A DNA stretch of 64,000 bases, taken from contig CANLNT010000001.1 of assembly GCA_947492825.1 (NCBI GenBank), positions 2,108,001-2,172,000 on the forward strand, given 5' to 3'. Shown piece after piece: positions 7,980 to 16,466 of this stretch. Position 1 is the first letter of the stretch. Every line of letters starts with the position of its first letter. The stretch comes from an uncultured Paracoccaceae bacterium (lineage in GTDB: Bacteria > Pseudomonadota > Alphaproteobacteria > Rhodobacterales > Rhodobacteraceae). The notes below the pieces were generated by a model, which was not told the DNA's origin, ran no database searches, and was given only the letters and a program-made list of their open reading frames with translations. The translations under genes were made by a program, and so were the position numbers.

Positions 7980-8693
7980 ATGAACGGCAGAGCACGACAA
8001 GACGCGATTGTCCGCACCCTGCGTCGGTCCGGGTCAGCGACACTCAAGGGCCTGGCCCAAGAGGTCGGAGCATCAAGGAGCACCATTCTGCGGGATATCG
8101 CAGAGCTGCGGGATGAAGGATTCGTTATTGATACCGAACAGGGGCGCGGTGGCGGGGTGTCGATGGATACCCGTTCCGTGCAGACCGCAGCGCGCCTGAC
8201 TGTGACCGAAGTTTTCGCACTGGTGATCAGCGTGGCAAGTATGCAGGCTGCGGGACAACTACCGTTTTCAGGACTGGCCGATGCGGGACTTGCCAAGATT
8301 GAGAAGGCCCTGCCGCCCGATAAGCTGCGCGATTTGCGGCGTCTTCTTGATTGCCTCTATGTTGGGCCACTGGCCCCACAGGTTGATGTTTCAGATGTCA
8401 CGGGGGTCGATCCTGCGCTACTTTCTGGGTTCGAGGACGCATTCCTGAACAGGAACTGCCTGCGCTTTCAGTATTCCGATGCCCGCGGTGCCTGCTCTGT
8501 ACGCGAGGTTGAACCGCAGGCAATGCTCATTCTTCCGCCACTTTGGTACCTGGTTGCGTGGGATCCAGATCGGCAGGATTTTCGCCATTTCAGAATGGAC
8601 CGGATCACAGGGCCGGAACAGGTGGCGGGATCAACGTTTCGGAAAAGACATTTCACGTTCAGTGACGGTGTTCACCGTGTTCGCTATGCATAG
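7980..8693 (+). CDS. HTH-WYL domain transcriptional regulator
   Basis: 237 residues. An N-terminal winged helix (about 1-60: RQDAIVRTLRRSGSATLKGLAQEVGASRSTILRDIAELRDEG) of the DeoR/HTH-11 type is followed by a C-terminal WYL ligand-sensing domain with PLWYLVAWDPDRQDFRHFR. WYL regulators respond to small molecules or nucleic acid and are often autoregulated. The divergent neighbour is the epoxide-hydrolase-like gene, its probable target through the palindrome at 7929-7945. Confidence 0.85.
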   Translation: MNGRARQDAIVRTLRRSGSATLKGLAQEVGASRSTILRDIAELRDEGFVIDTEQGRGGGVSMDTRSVQTAARLTVTEVFALVISVASMQAAGQLPFSGLADAGLAKIEKALPPDKLRDLRRLLDCLYVGPLAPQVDVSDVTGVDPALLSGFEDAFLNRNCLRFQYSDARGACSVREVEPQAMLILPPLWYLVAWDPDRQDFRHFRMDRITGPEQVAGSTFRKRHFTFSDGVHRVRYA

Positions 8694-8729
8694 CCGTGGC
8701 CGCGACGCCCACCTGATAGCTTAGTTTGC

Positions 8730-9617
8730 TTATCTCTCGAGTTCTTCGATCAGGAAGTCAAAGACCCGACGAATGCGACGGCTTGTGGTCAGCTCTCGGT
8801 GTGCCACCAGCCAGATCGGAAAACGCAGCGGTTCCAGATCAGGCAGGACGCGCACTACCGCCGGTTCCGCATCGCCGATCTGGGCATCCAGAACTCCAAT
8901 CGCAGCACCTTGCTTCACCAGTTCCCACATCACCAGATAGCTCTCGGTGAGGAGCGGAAAGTTCGCTTCGGTCAGACCAAGCCCAAGACTGTTGAGCCCT
9001 TTCAACATGCCACCGCTGCGATCCAGATTAATAAAGTCAGCGTGCCGCAGATCATAGGGTGTTTTTGGGTTGCCCAGTTTTGCTAGGTAATCAGGCGCGG
9101 CATAAAGAACTGCATCGGCCATCCCGACCTTTTTGGCGATCAGATCAGGTTCCGTCGGGCGGAAATTGCGGATCGCAATATCGGCTTCCCGGCGCAGCAG
9201 GTCGCTGGCATGGTTCGAGACAACGATCTCAACGTGGATGCCGGGCTCTTCGCGGCGCAGCCTTGTCACAATCGGGGGCAGCAATACGGCCGCGTAAGTT
9301 TCGCTTGCCGAGATGCTGATCAGCCCATCCAGCGCCTGTGCCTGACCCAAAGCAGTGAGCGAGACCCGGCCAGCGGCATGACCCATGTCGCGGACGTGTT
9401 CCAACAGTTCCAGGCCACTTGGCGTCAGAGTCAGCCCCCGACCGACACGTTCAAACAGGACCACGCCAAGCTCTTGCTCTAACCCGTCGACCTGTCGTCC
9501 GAGTGTTGGTTGCGCCATGCCCAAGGCGCGGGCGGCAGCCGACAATGACCCCTCTTCCGCCGTCACCAAAAAGGCACGCGCCTTGTTCCAGTCAAACTTT
9601 ACCGACCGCCAATCCAT
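8730..9617 (-). CDS. LysR-family transcriptional regulator
   Basis: 295 residues from the ATG at 9615-9617 (MDWRSVKFDWNKARAF), which matches where relatives begin; the frame is open to 9680 but has no better ribosome site. The N-terminal winged helix (FLVTAEEGSLSAAARALGMAQPTLGRQVDGLEQEL) is typical, and the remaining two thirds form the periplasmic-binding-like effector domain. It is divergent from the DUF4386 gene at 9765 and is the probable regulator of the three-gene unit 9765-11982. Confidence 0.85.
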   Translation of the reverse strand: MDWRSVKFDWNKARAFLVTAEEGSLSAAARALGMAQPTLGRQVDGLEQELGVVLFERVGRGLTLTPSGLELLEHVRDMGHAAGRVSLTALGQAQALDGLISISASETYAAVLLPPIVTRLRREEPGIHVEIVVSNHASDLLRREADIAIRNFRPTEPDLIAKKVGMADAVLYAAPDYLAKLGNPKTPYDLRHADFINLDRSGGMLKGLNSLGLGLTEANFPLLTESYLVMWELVKQGAAIGVLDAQIGDAEPAVVRVLPDLEPLRFPIWLVAHRELTTSRRIRRVFDFLIEELER

Positions 9618-9660
9618 GCAAATCTGCATATCAAAATTAGAGAATTGGTCAATTCGCATG
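9616..9660. promoter_or_regulatory. Possible LysR binding region
   Basis: Two inverted repeats lie at the start of the divergent intergenic region: ATGCA-N4-TGCAT (about 9616-9629) and GAATTGGTCAATTC (about 9644-9657). The first fits the T-N11-A form of LysR boxes. They overlap the 5' end of the LysR gene, which is compatible with autoregulation. No protection data; prediction only. Confidence 0.35.
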
Positions 9661-9764
9661 GATCTCCGTCCAGCGTACACCCCTTTCCAAGATCAACCCC
9701 AACGCTCTGCCTGTTGCGGACAACCACACTAACCCGGACCGGCGAAACCTTGAAAGGAAAGGAA

Positions 9765-10487
9765 ATGAAAAACGCTACGCAACACTGGGACATTCAAGCG
9801 GCCCGCGCCGCAGGTGGTCTCTATCTGGCTATTGCAGTCTGTGGCGGCTTCAGCATCGGCTATGTGCCAATGCAGATTGTGGCGGGTGACGGTGCCACGT
9901 CGAGTGCGAACCTGATGGCCAACACGGGGCTTTATCAGCTGGGGATCTTGGCTGACAGCGCCGTGATCCTGTTCGAATTGGCGATCACGGCGATCCTTTA
10001 TCAGATGTTCAGGTCAGTGGGCCCCAAAACGGCCATGGCCGCCCTGATTTCCCGGGCTGGTATGATCACGGTTATGGGGATCAACCTGCTGCTTTGGGTG
10101 ATGCCATATATTTTGCTGACGCAAGCCACCGGATGGGACACTGCGCACCTGCATGCAATGGTCCAATTCTGCTTTGATGCACATGAAATTGGCGTCTTTG
10201 TCTGGCAGCTCTTTTTTGGCGTCCATCTTCTCGCACTTGGATGGCTGATACTGAAATCTGACACTGTACCGCATCTGTTGGGATGGGGGCTATTTGTTGG
10301 TGCCTTTGGTTATCTGATCCAAGGTATCGCAAAGCTCACGTTCGTCGATGTCGCAACCATCAATTACACCTACATCGCGCTCCTCGTAGTCGTGAGCATC
10401 TCTGAGATCAGTTTCGGCCTCTGGCTGCTGATCCGGGGTGGCCGCCCGACAATTCAATCCAATCAAACCACGCCGGTTGTGGCGTAA
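9765..10487 (+). CDS. DUF4386 family membrane protein
   Basis: 240 residues from the ATG at 9765, which follows GGAAAGGAA; the frame is open from 9645 but that part lies in the regulatory region. About six transmembrane helices, with the N-terminal AARAAGGLYLAIAVCGG typical of DUF4386 proteins. Function unknown. It is the first gene of a plus-strand unit with a medium-chain dehydrogenase and an ABA4-like protein. Confidence 0.75.
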   Translation: MKNATQHWDIQAARAAGGLYLAIAVCGGFSIGYVPMQIVAGDGATSSANLMANTGLYQLGILADSAVILFELAITAILYQMFRSVGPKTAMAALISRAGMITVMGINLLLWVMPYILLTQATGWDTAHLHAMVQFCFDAHEIGVFVWQLFFGVHLLALGWLILKSDTVPHLLGWGLFVGAFGYLIQGIAKLTFVDVATINYTYIALLVVVSISEISFGLWLLIRGGRPTIQSNQTTPVVA

Positions 10488-10499
10488 GGGAGATATCTC

Positions 10500-11537
10500 A
10501 TGCTTGCATATTCTTACACTCAATATGGGCCTGCCGACGTTGTTTCAAAAGTTGAGGTCCCCACGCCTACAGCAAAGCCAAATGAAGTTCTGATCAGGAT
10601 CGTCGCCACAACAGTCAGCGCAGGTGACTGGCGCGCGCGCAGCCTGACGATGCCGAAAGGCCTCGGGCTGGTAGGTCGGTTGGTTTTTGGCATAACCGGT
10701 CCACGCAAACCGATCCTTGGGACCGAGCTCTCAGGGATCATCGAAAAAGTTGGAACGGACGTTTCAACCTTCCAGCCTGGCGATGCCGTTATCGGTTTTC
10801 CTGGTGCGGGATTCGGAGCGCACGCCGAGTTCATAGCAATGCCAGCGGACGGCAAACTGGTCAGAAAGCCAGACAGTCTGAGTTTTGCAGAAAGCGCTGC
10901 AATCCCGTTTGGGGCAACAACGGCCTATGACTTTCTGGTCAACAAGGCAAAGGTGCAGGCCGGTGACAGGATCCTGATCAATGGTGCGTCCGGTTCCGTC
11001 GGCTCGGCGAGCGTACAAATCGCAAAGCACCTTGGGGCAGAAGTGACCGCTGTTTGCAGTGCCAAGAATGCAGGTCTGATGCGTAAGTTGGGGGCCGACC
11101 GTGTCATCGACTATCGGAACGAGGACATTGTGGAAAACGGCGTTCAATATGACATCGTGGTCGATACTGTCGGAACTCTGCCATGGTCACAGGCCCAACA
11201 GGCCATTCGCCACGGCGGAAAGATGGTCCTCATCGCGGGAAAAACCTCGGATATGTTTTTCGGGGCCATCAAAGCGGCTCTCAAAGGCAAGAAGATGATC
11301 GGTGGTGTCGCGACCGAAAGCCGTGAGGTCCTGCAGGCGGTCGTAAATCTCGCGGCGCAAGGCGCCCTTCTTCCCGTCATCGACAGACGCTACGCATTTG
11401 ACGATATGAGGGTTGCCCATGCACATGTCGATACCGGCAGAAAAAAGGGCAACGTGGTCGTGACCGTCAAGTCTGACGAGAGCGAACGCTCGCGAGGTGA
11501 AGGAAAAATTCTTGCAAGTGAGGTCGTCCATGCCTGA
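10500..11537 (+). CDS. NAD(P)-dependent medium-chain dehydrogenase/quinone oxidoreductase
   Basis: 345 residues of the zinc-independent MDR branch: N-terminal GroES-like domain (PNEVLIRIVATTVSAGDWRAR; GTELSGIIEKVGTDV) and a Rossmann domain with NGASGSVGSASVQIAKHLGA (about 161-180). The zinc ligands of alcohol dehydrogenases are absent, so it is probably an NADPH:quinone or enone reductase. It starts 12 bases after the DUF4386 gene and its last 8 bases overlap the next gene, so the three are one operon. Confidence 0.85.
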   Translation: MLAYSYTQYGPADVVSKVEVPTPTAKPNEVLIRIVATTVSAGDWRARSLTMPKGLGLVGRLVFGITGPRKPILGTELSGIIEKVGTDVSTFQPGDAVIGFPGAGFGAHAEFIAMPADGKLVRKPDSLSFAESAAIPFGATTAYDFLVNKAKVQAGDRILINGASGSVGSASVQIAKHLGAEVTAVCSAKNAGLMRKLGADRVIDYRNEDIVENGVQYDIVVDTVGTLPWSQAQQAIRHGGKMVLIAGKTSDMFFGAIKAALKGKKMIGGVATESREVLQAVVNLAAQGALLPVIDRRYAFDDMRVAHAHVDTGRKKGNVVVTVKSDESERSRGEGKILASEVVHA

Positions 11538-11982
11538 TGCAAATGTGAATCATGAACTTCTGTTCTCACTGTCCAGCATTCTGGCGATCATAGGTTGGAT
11601 AATCTTGCTGGTTTCGCCGCTCATTCCAAGCTGGTCGGATCGGATTTCGGGGGTATTCATTCCGTTGGTCTTGTCAGCTGGATATGTGGTGCTAGCAGTC
11701 TTCTTTCCTTCAGATGGAGATGGTGGTTTTGGCAGCCTTGAAGCCGTCGCGAAGCTCTTTTCGCACCCCAGTGCGATGTTGGCAGGTTGGATACACTTCC
11801 TTGCATTTGATCTTTTGATCGGAGCTTGGATCTGCAGGACAGCGCGTAAAGACTCTGTGTCTTATTGGTTGGCTGCGCCTTGCCTTCCACTCACGTTTCT
11901 TTTTGGCCCAGCAGGTTTCCTCGCATTTTCAATCATCCGTACATCTACAAAGCACAAAACGTCCCAGATCCCTGTGAAGTGA
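11530..11982 (+). CDS. ABA4-like family membrane protein (DUF4281)
   Basis: 150 residues from the ATG at 11530, with GAGG 7 bases upstream inside the end of the dehydrogenase gene. Four hydrophobic segments and the stretch HPSAMLAGWIHFLAFDLLIGAWICR match the ABA4-like family, named after the plant neoxanthin-synthesis protein. Bacterial members have no proven role; an involvement with isoprenoid or lipid chemistry is speculation. Last gene of the LysR-adjacent unit. Confidence 0.75.
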   Translation: MPDANVNHELLFSLSSILAIIGWIILLVSPLIPSWSDRISGVFIPLVLSAGYVVLAVFFPSDGDGGFGSLEAVAKLFSHPSAMLAGWIHFLAFDLLIGAWICRTARKDSVSYWLAAPCLPLTFLFGPAGFLAFSIIRTSTKHKTSQIPVK

Positions 11983-12111
11983 AAAAAGGTACGGCCTATG
12001 GTCGCAGCCAGGCCAATTGCACGAGCGTTTGCACATCTCGACACGCCAATACGCGCGGATCGTGCGCGATTGTATTCGCATCCTCGATCTGAATTTCACC
12101 AATAAATATAG

Positions 12112-12750
12112 TTAGTCTTCGTGTCCCCACGGGTTAGGAATTGTGGGGCTGCTTGGCGCTTCTTTGACATAAGACTCGATAAGGCGGCCAAAGGCGTTTC
12201 GCGCAAGCAAACTATGTTCCCGAGAATAACCGAGGCTCGCCACGAAGCTCCAATGAGCGTGCATCGCAGAAACGAATAGGAACGAGAGTTCTTCGCAGGA
12301 ATGTCCTTTCAGCTCGGGATGCGCGATGGCCAACTCATGGGCCATGACTTTACCCAAAGTCTGGTACTGCAAGCGCATACGTCCCCTCAAAGGCAAAGAG
12401 CCCACCGAAAACGCAATAAGAGCATCATACACTTCCAGGTCGCTCGGCATTGACGTCACTTCGGACAAATCGAAAAAGTAGTCGAGGAACCAGTCAAGCC
12501 GTCTGACTTTCCCTAATTCGACAATGCCAAGGACAAGAGCCTCGCGATATTGATCAGACAGATGATCCGCCAGATCAATCATCAGGCTTTCAGCGTCTTT
12601 ATAGTAATAGCGGACAAGCTGACGAGAAAGATCAGCTTGATTTGCAACGTTCTCAAAGGTCAACGCTTGTAGCCCCTGAGATGCCAGCAGTTTCGTCGCC
12701 GCCTGCAATATCTCGTTTTTCTTTTCCTTGGTTTGATCTTGATTGGACAC
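12112..12750 (-). CDS. TetR-family transcriptional regulator
   Basis: 212 residues starting with GTG (SNQDQTKEKKNEIL). The first 60 residues hold a TetR helix-turn-helix (ATKLLASQGLQALTFENVANQADLSRQLVRYYYKD). The remainder is a helical ligand domain without assignable specificity. The ribosome site is weak. The gene is divergent from the VPLPA-CTERM gene at 13139, with a perfect inverted repeat between them. Confidence 0.85.
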   Translation of the reverse strand: MSNQDQTKEKKNEILQAATKLLASQGLQALTFENVANQADLSRQLVRYYYKDAESLMIDLADHLSDQYREALVLGIVELGKVRRLDWFLDYFFDLSEVTSMPSDLEVYDALIAFSVGSLPLRGRMRLQYQTLGKVMAHELAIAHPELKGHSCEELSFLFVSAMHAHWSFVASLGYSREHSLLARNAFGRLIESYVKEAPSSPTIPNPWGHED

Positions 12751-13138
12751 AGCTTTCTACCAAACACCGTCGTTCATAGGACTTCGTCATCCCAACACGG
12801 TTGGGCCAAGTTCCATTCATCATGGATAAGGCCATAGAATGCCGATTCGCCTTGCGATCTCAAGCGGGAGAGCACCTATACATTTTGTCGGATTTTCAAT
12901 TTGAAAAATTTACCGCGCAGGTCGCGCCAGACAGAGCGACCCACCCACTACCGTATTGAAGTATAAACACAAATATGGCCGCCCATTTGGGCGGCGCCCA
13001 AACCCCCGAATATCGATTTTTCAAAATGCAAAGCCAAGCAGGTTAAGATTGACCCCTGCAACTTCCATCGTGCAGCGTCGCCTGCATGCGGCGCCAAGTC
13101 GCTTCATTGTATGGTTACTTCGGAAGTATGGAACGCTT
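12751..13138. other. Long divergent intergenic region
   Basis: 388 bases between the TetR gene (minus) and the VPLPA-CTERM gene (plus). It holds a 15-nt perfect inverted repeat at 12893-12907 and a strong hairpin GCCGCCC-attt-GGGCGGC at 12978-12995 without a T-run. An open frame from 12956 joins the downstream gene, but its arginine-rich translation precedes a clear signal peptide and is probably untranslated leader. Confidence 0.6.
12893..12907. promoter_or_regulatory. Inverted repeat, TetR operator candidate
   Basis: TTTTCAATTTGAAAA is a perfect 7+1+7 palindrome. It sits about 140 bases upstream of the TetR start and 230 bases upstream of the secreted-protein start. The size and symmetry suit a TetR dimer; the assignment is by position only. 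Confidence 0.4.
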
Positions 13139-13810
13139 ATGACTTTTAGACTCACATTTGGAACGATGCTGCGATCAGCCACCTGCGCCGTCGCTTTATT
13201 CGGGGCCACATCGGTCTCTGCCGCGACGGTTGAATTGGTGACAAACGGAGATTTCTCTGCAGGTTCAGCCGGTTTTACATCGGATTTCACGGATGCCGGG
13301 GGAGGTACTCCAGGGCTTGCGCAGTTTTCGATCCTCAACAGTAACTATTTCGGGCTCCTTCCTCAGGACGGCAACTTTATGGCCATCAATGGTGGAAACC
13401 AGAATGCACTTCCGACAGTGTGGTCGCAGGACATCGCTGTCATATCCGGAACCGAATATTCGTTTTCGTTCTTGCTGGGCGGTACGACGACAGTGCCCAC
13501 TCCCGCAGGGCAGTTGTCGATCCAGTTTGATGGTGCGGAAATCCTGAATGCGACGGCATCCACAGGCAGTCCGGCGACGTTCCAGTCCTTCGGATCAACA
13601 TTTGTGGCCAGCGCCACCGGGACATTTGCCTTGTCGTTTATCGAAACAAGCATCGGGTTCGGCGGGAACGACTATGGCATCGACGATATCTCGCTGACCT
13701 TCGATGACAGCGTCGCTCCACCGGCCGCTGTCCCCTTGCCCGCAACGGGTTGGCTGGTGTTGGCTTGCATGGGCGGCATGGCGGCAATGCGGCGCCGGAA
13801 GACGTCTTAG
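13139..13810 (+). CDS. Secreted VPLPA-CTERM sorting domain protein
   Basis: 223 residues from the ATG at 13139, chosen because a signal peptide starts there (cleavage near VSA/AT) and GGAAC lies just upstream. The mature protein opens with VELVTNGDFSAG, the start of a jelly-roll (CBM/DUF642-like) fold often found in exported PEP-CTERM-type proteins. The C-terminus VPLPATGWLVLACMGGMA plus an RRRK cluster is the VPLPA-CTERM signal of Rhodobacteraceae: motif, membrane helix, basic tail, processed by an exosortase-type enzyme not encoded here. Cargo function unknown; surface or matrix role likely. A terminator follows. Confidence 0.8.
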   Translation: MTFRLTFGTMLRSATCAVALFGATSVSAATVELVTNGDFSAGSAGFTSDFTDAGGGTPGLAQFSILNSNYFGLLPQDGNFMAINGGNQNALPTVWSQDIAVISGTEYSFSFLLGGTTTVPTPAGQLSIQFDGAEILNATASTGSPATFQSFGSTFVASATGTFALSFIETSIGFGGNDYGIDDISLTFDDSVAPPAAVPLPATGWLVLACMGGMAAMRRRKTS

Positions 13811-13833
13811 AAGAACGAATTATTTGTTATGGG

Positions 13834-13861
13834 AAAGGCGGCTCTCGGGCCGTCTTTTTTG
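13834..13861 (+). terminator. Rho-independent terminator
   Basis: AAAGGCGGC, a short loop, then GCCGTCTTTTTT: a stem with one G-U pair followed by a run of Ts, 24 bases after the stop of the VPLPA-CTERM gene. The remaining bases to 14027 show no gene. Confidence 0.7.
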
Positions 13862-14027
13862 TTTCATTGAACAGATTGTTGAACAACTGACGCTTCAAAC
13901 GTCGTCCAAATTGCTTTGCAATGGTCACCAAAAACTCAGGCGGCCAATTTTTCTTCTAATGCCAAAACCGGCACCGAGCAGTTGCAGCATCCGTCACTTT
14001 GGGCTCTCAGCAAACCTTCGCCGCACC

Positions 14028-16220
14028 CTAATAGAAACTCTGCGGATCAATATCGATCGACAGCCGCAGGTTATTGGGTAGGCGAAATTGTCCGGCCCAG
14101 TCGGCCAGCGCCTTTTGCAAGGGGGCGGTCTTTTCGGCCTTCACCAGTAATCGCACCCGGTGCCGCCCTCTGATCCGCGCAATCGGCGCAGGTGCGGGAC
14201 CAAAGACCTGTGCCCCAATCGCGCGCAATGGTCCGTCGCGCCGGGCCATCTCTGATCCCAGATCAAAGACCTCTTGCACATTGGGGCTGCTCAGCACGAT
14301 CCCCGCCATCCGTCCGTAGGGTGGCACGCCCGCCGCCTTGCGCTCCGCCGCTTCGGCCGCCCAGAATTGTTCTTCATCGCCCGCAATGATCGCCCGGATC
14401 ACCGCGTGTTCGGGTTGATAGGTCTGCATCAGCGCCTCACCCGGTGCTTCGGCCCGGCCGGCACGTCCGGCCACCTGCCGCATCAGTTGAAAGGTCCGTT
14501 CAGCGGCCCGCAAATCGGACCCTTGCAACCCCAGATCCGCGTCGATGACACCAACAAGGGTGAGCTTGGGAAAGTTATGCCCTTTGGCGACAAGCTGCGT
14601 GCCGATGATGATATCAGCCCCGCCTTCGGCAATCTCTGCGATATGTGCCTTCATCGCGCGGGCAGAACCATAAAGGTCACTCGAAAGCACGACGACCTTT
14701 GCATCGGGGAAGAGGTCTGTGACCTCCTCGCCCATGCGTTCCACCCCCGGACCAACGGCAGACAACCGGTCCTCTGCCTCGCAATGGGGGCAGATGGTGG
14801 GCATTGGCTTGGTCTCGCCACATTGGTGGCACATCAGCCGCTTGAGGAACCGGTGCTCGACCATGCGCGCGTCACATTGATCGCAACCGATCTGATGCCC
14901 ACAGGCCCGGCACAACGTGATCGGCGCATAACCACGGCGGTTGAGAAAGATCAGCGATTGTTCGTTCTTGTCCAACCGGGCGCGGACAGCACCTTGCAAC
15001 GTGGGCGAGACCCATTTGCCGCCGGGCAGGTCTTCGACACGCATGTCAATCGCGGCCATCTTGGGCATGACCGCCGCGCCAAACCGGCTGGTCAGTTCCA
15101 GCCGCGCGTATTTGCCCGCCTCGACATTGGCCCAACTTTCCAGGCTGGGCGTGGCAGAGGCCAGCACCACTTGCGCACCATTCAGCGAGGCGCGCAGAAC
15201 GGCCATATCGCGGGCGTTATAAAGGACGCCGTCCTCTTGTTTGTAAGATGTGTCGTGTTCTTCATCGACGACGATCAACCCCAGATCGCGATAGGGCAGA
15301 AACAGCGCTGACCGCGCGCCCACGATCAATTGCGCATCCCCCTGCCCGACCATGCGCCAGCAGCGCCGCCGCTCGGTCGCGGTCACGCCGGAATGCCATT
15401 CGGCTGGCTTCATCCCAAACCGCGCCTCGACCCGGTCGATGAATTCCCCGGTCAGTGCGATTTCGGGCAAGAGCACCAGCGCCTGCCGTCCCTTCCGCAG
15501 GCATGCGGCCACCGCTTCGAGGTAGACCTCGGTCTTGCCAGATCCGGTCACGCCTTTCAGCAAGGTGGTGCCATAGGTGCCGGACCCGACCGCCTCACGC
15601 AGGACCTTGGCACCTGCAAGCTGATCCGCCGTCAGGTCCTTGCCGCCATAGTCAGGGTCGAGGCGCGGATAGGCGGTGTCGCGCGGCGCGTCCTCTTCAG
15701 CCACGGCGCCCAGTTTGACCAGCCCCTTGACGACAGAGGTGCCGACGCCAGCCATCTCGGCCACTTCCTTCTGCGTGAACGACAGCCCGCCGTAGTCGCG
15801 CAGGACCTCAAGCACCTTGGTCCGAGCGGCGGTGACACGGTCGGGGTCCTGATCGCCCAGCCGGTAGACCTTGCGCATCGACGGTGGGTCACCCAGCCCC
15901 GGGGCGCGGGTCGCCAGACGCAGCATCGCGGACATCGGCGTCAGCGTGTAATCGGCGGCACGGGCCAGGAATGCCATCATCTCGTCCCGCATCGGTGCGA
16001 CATCCAGCACCCGGTAGGCGCTGCGCACCTTTGAGATGTCCCAATCGCCCTTGCCAGGCCCCCAGACCACGCCCATCACTTTGCGCGGGCCCAGCGGCAC
16101 CTCGACGAAGGCCCCCAAAAAACACCCGCCCTCGGGCGCCTTGTAGTCCAGCACCCGGTCAATCGGCTGGGTCGTCAGCACACCGATCAGGTCGCCTTCG
16201 TTGAAATGGGTCAGGGGCAT
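14028..16220 (-). CDS. priA: Primosomal protein N' (replication restart helicase PriA)
   Basis: 730 residues, full length. The N-terminal 3'-DNA-binding domain is followed by a superfamily 2 helicase core with Walker A GVTGSGKT (223-230), the DEEH box (319-322) and a GRAGR motif VI. An insertion near residues 440-490 carries the paired CxxC zinc ligands (LCRACGHQIGCDQC ... MCHQCG ... CPHC). PriA recognises abandoned forks and reloads the replicative helicase. The ATG at 16218-16220 is the only start giving the N-terminal domain. Confidence 0.95.
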   Translation of the reverse strand: MPLTHFNEGDLIGVLTTQPIDRVLDYKAPEGGCFLGAFVEVPLGPRKVMGVVWGPGKGDWDISKVRSAYRVLDVAPMRDEMMAFLARAADYTLTPMSAMLRLATRAPGLGDPPSMRKVYRLGDQDPDRVTAARTKVLEVLRDYGGLSFTQKEVAEMAGVGTSVVKGLVKLGAVAEEDAPRDTAYPRLDPDYGGKDLTADQLAGAKVLREAVGSGTYGTTLLKGVTGSGKTEVYLEAVAACLRKGRQALVLLPEIALTGEFIDRVEARFGMKPAEWHSGVTATERRRCWRMVGQGDAQLIVGARSALFLPYRDLGLIVVDEEHDTSYKQEDGVLYNARDMAVLRASLNGAQVVLASATPSLESWANVEAGKYARLELTSRFGAAVMPKMAAIDMRVEDLPGGKWVSPTLQGAVRARLDKNEQSLIFLNRRGYAPITLCRACGHQIGCDQCDARMVEHRFLKRLMCHQCGETKPMPTICPHCEAEDRLSAVGPGVERMGEEVTDLFPDAKVVVLSSDLYGSARAMKAHIAEIAEGGADIIIGTQLVAKGHNFPKLTLVGVIDADLGLQGSDLRAAERTFQLMRQVAGRAGRAEAPGEALMQTYQPEHAVIRAIIAGDEEQFWAAEAAERKAAGVPPYGRMAGIVLSSPNVQEVFDLGSEMARRDGPLRAIGAQVFGPAPAPIARIRGRHRVRLLVKAEKTAPLQKALADWAGQFRLPNNLRLSIDIDPQSFY

Positions 16221-16305
16221 GCAAAGTCCGGTCTGGCAGAGTGGTCAGTTAAGGGCAATCACCCCGGACCCGCAAGATCAACCACCCCCGAAACGTAGCG
16301 GGCAT

Positions 16306-16376
16306 CAGACTTTCGACGAAAGTCTGTATGCAAATCCTCTGCGAGGATTTGCTGCCAATTTCTTTGCAAGAAATTG
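16306..16376. repeat. Row of three perfect hairpins
   Basis: Between the divergent priA and transaldolase genes lie three perfect inverted repeats in a row: 16306-16326 (9 bp stem, loop GAC), 16330-16352 (10 bp stem GCAAATCCTC, loop TGC) and 16356-16376 (9 bp stem CAATTTCTT, loop TGC), each separated by 3 bases. The pattern is far too regular to be chance. It may be a mobile palindromic unit, a structured 5' leader of the transaldolase mRNA or a small RNA. There is no tRNA consensus and no CRISPR-like spacer. Confidence 0.75.
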
Positions 16377-16466
16377 ACGCACCGCTGCGCGCCTGCGGGG
16401 CTTTCGGACCGGCGCGTCATGAGGTAAAGCCTGTCGCAACCGCCAACACATGCCCGGGAGAGACCC

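Noticed and set aside
12956-13138. N-terminal extension of the VPLPA-CTERM protein
   Set aside because: Translation is Arg/Pro-rich and would bury the signal peptide that begins at 13139.
14274-15311. 345-codon open frame antisense to priA
   Set aside because: priA is complete with helicase and zinc motifs; the opposite frame has no recognisable domain.
16306-16376. tRNA-like cloverleaf or CRISPR repeat reading of the hairpin row
   Set aside because: No acceptor stem, CCA, T-loop or anticodon consensus, and the three units differ in sequence with only 3-base spacers.
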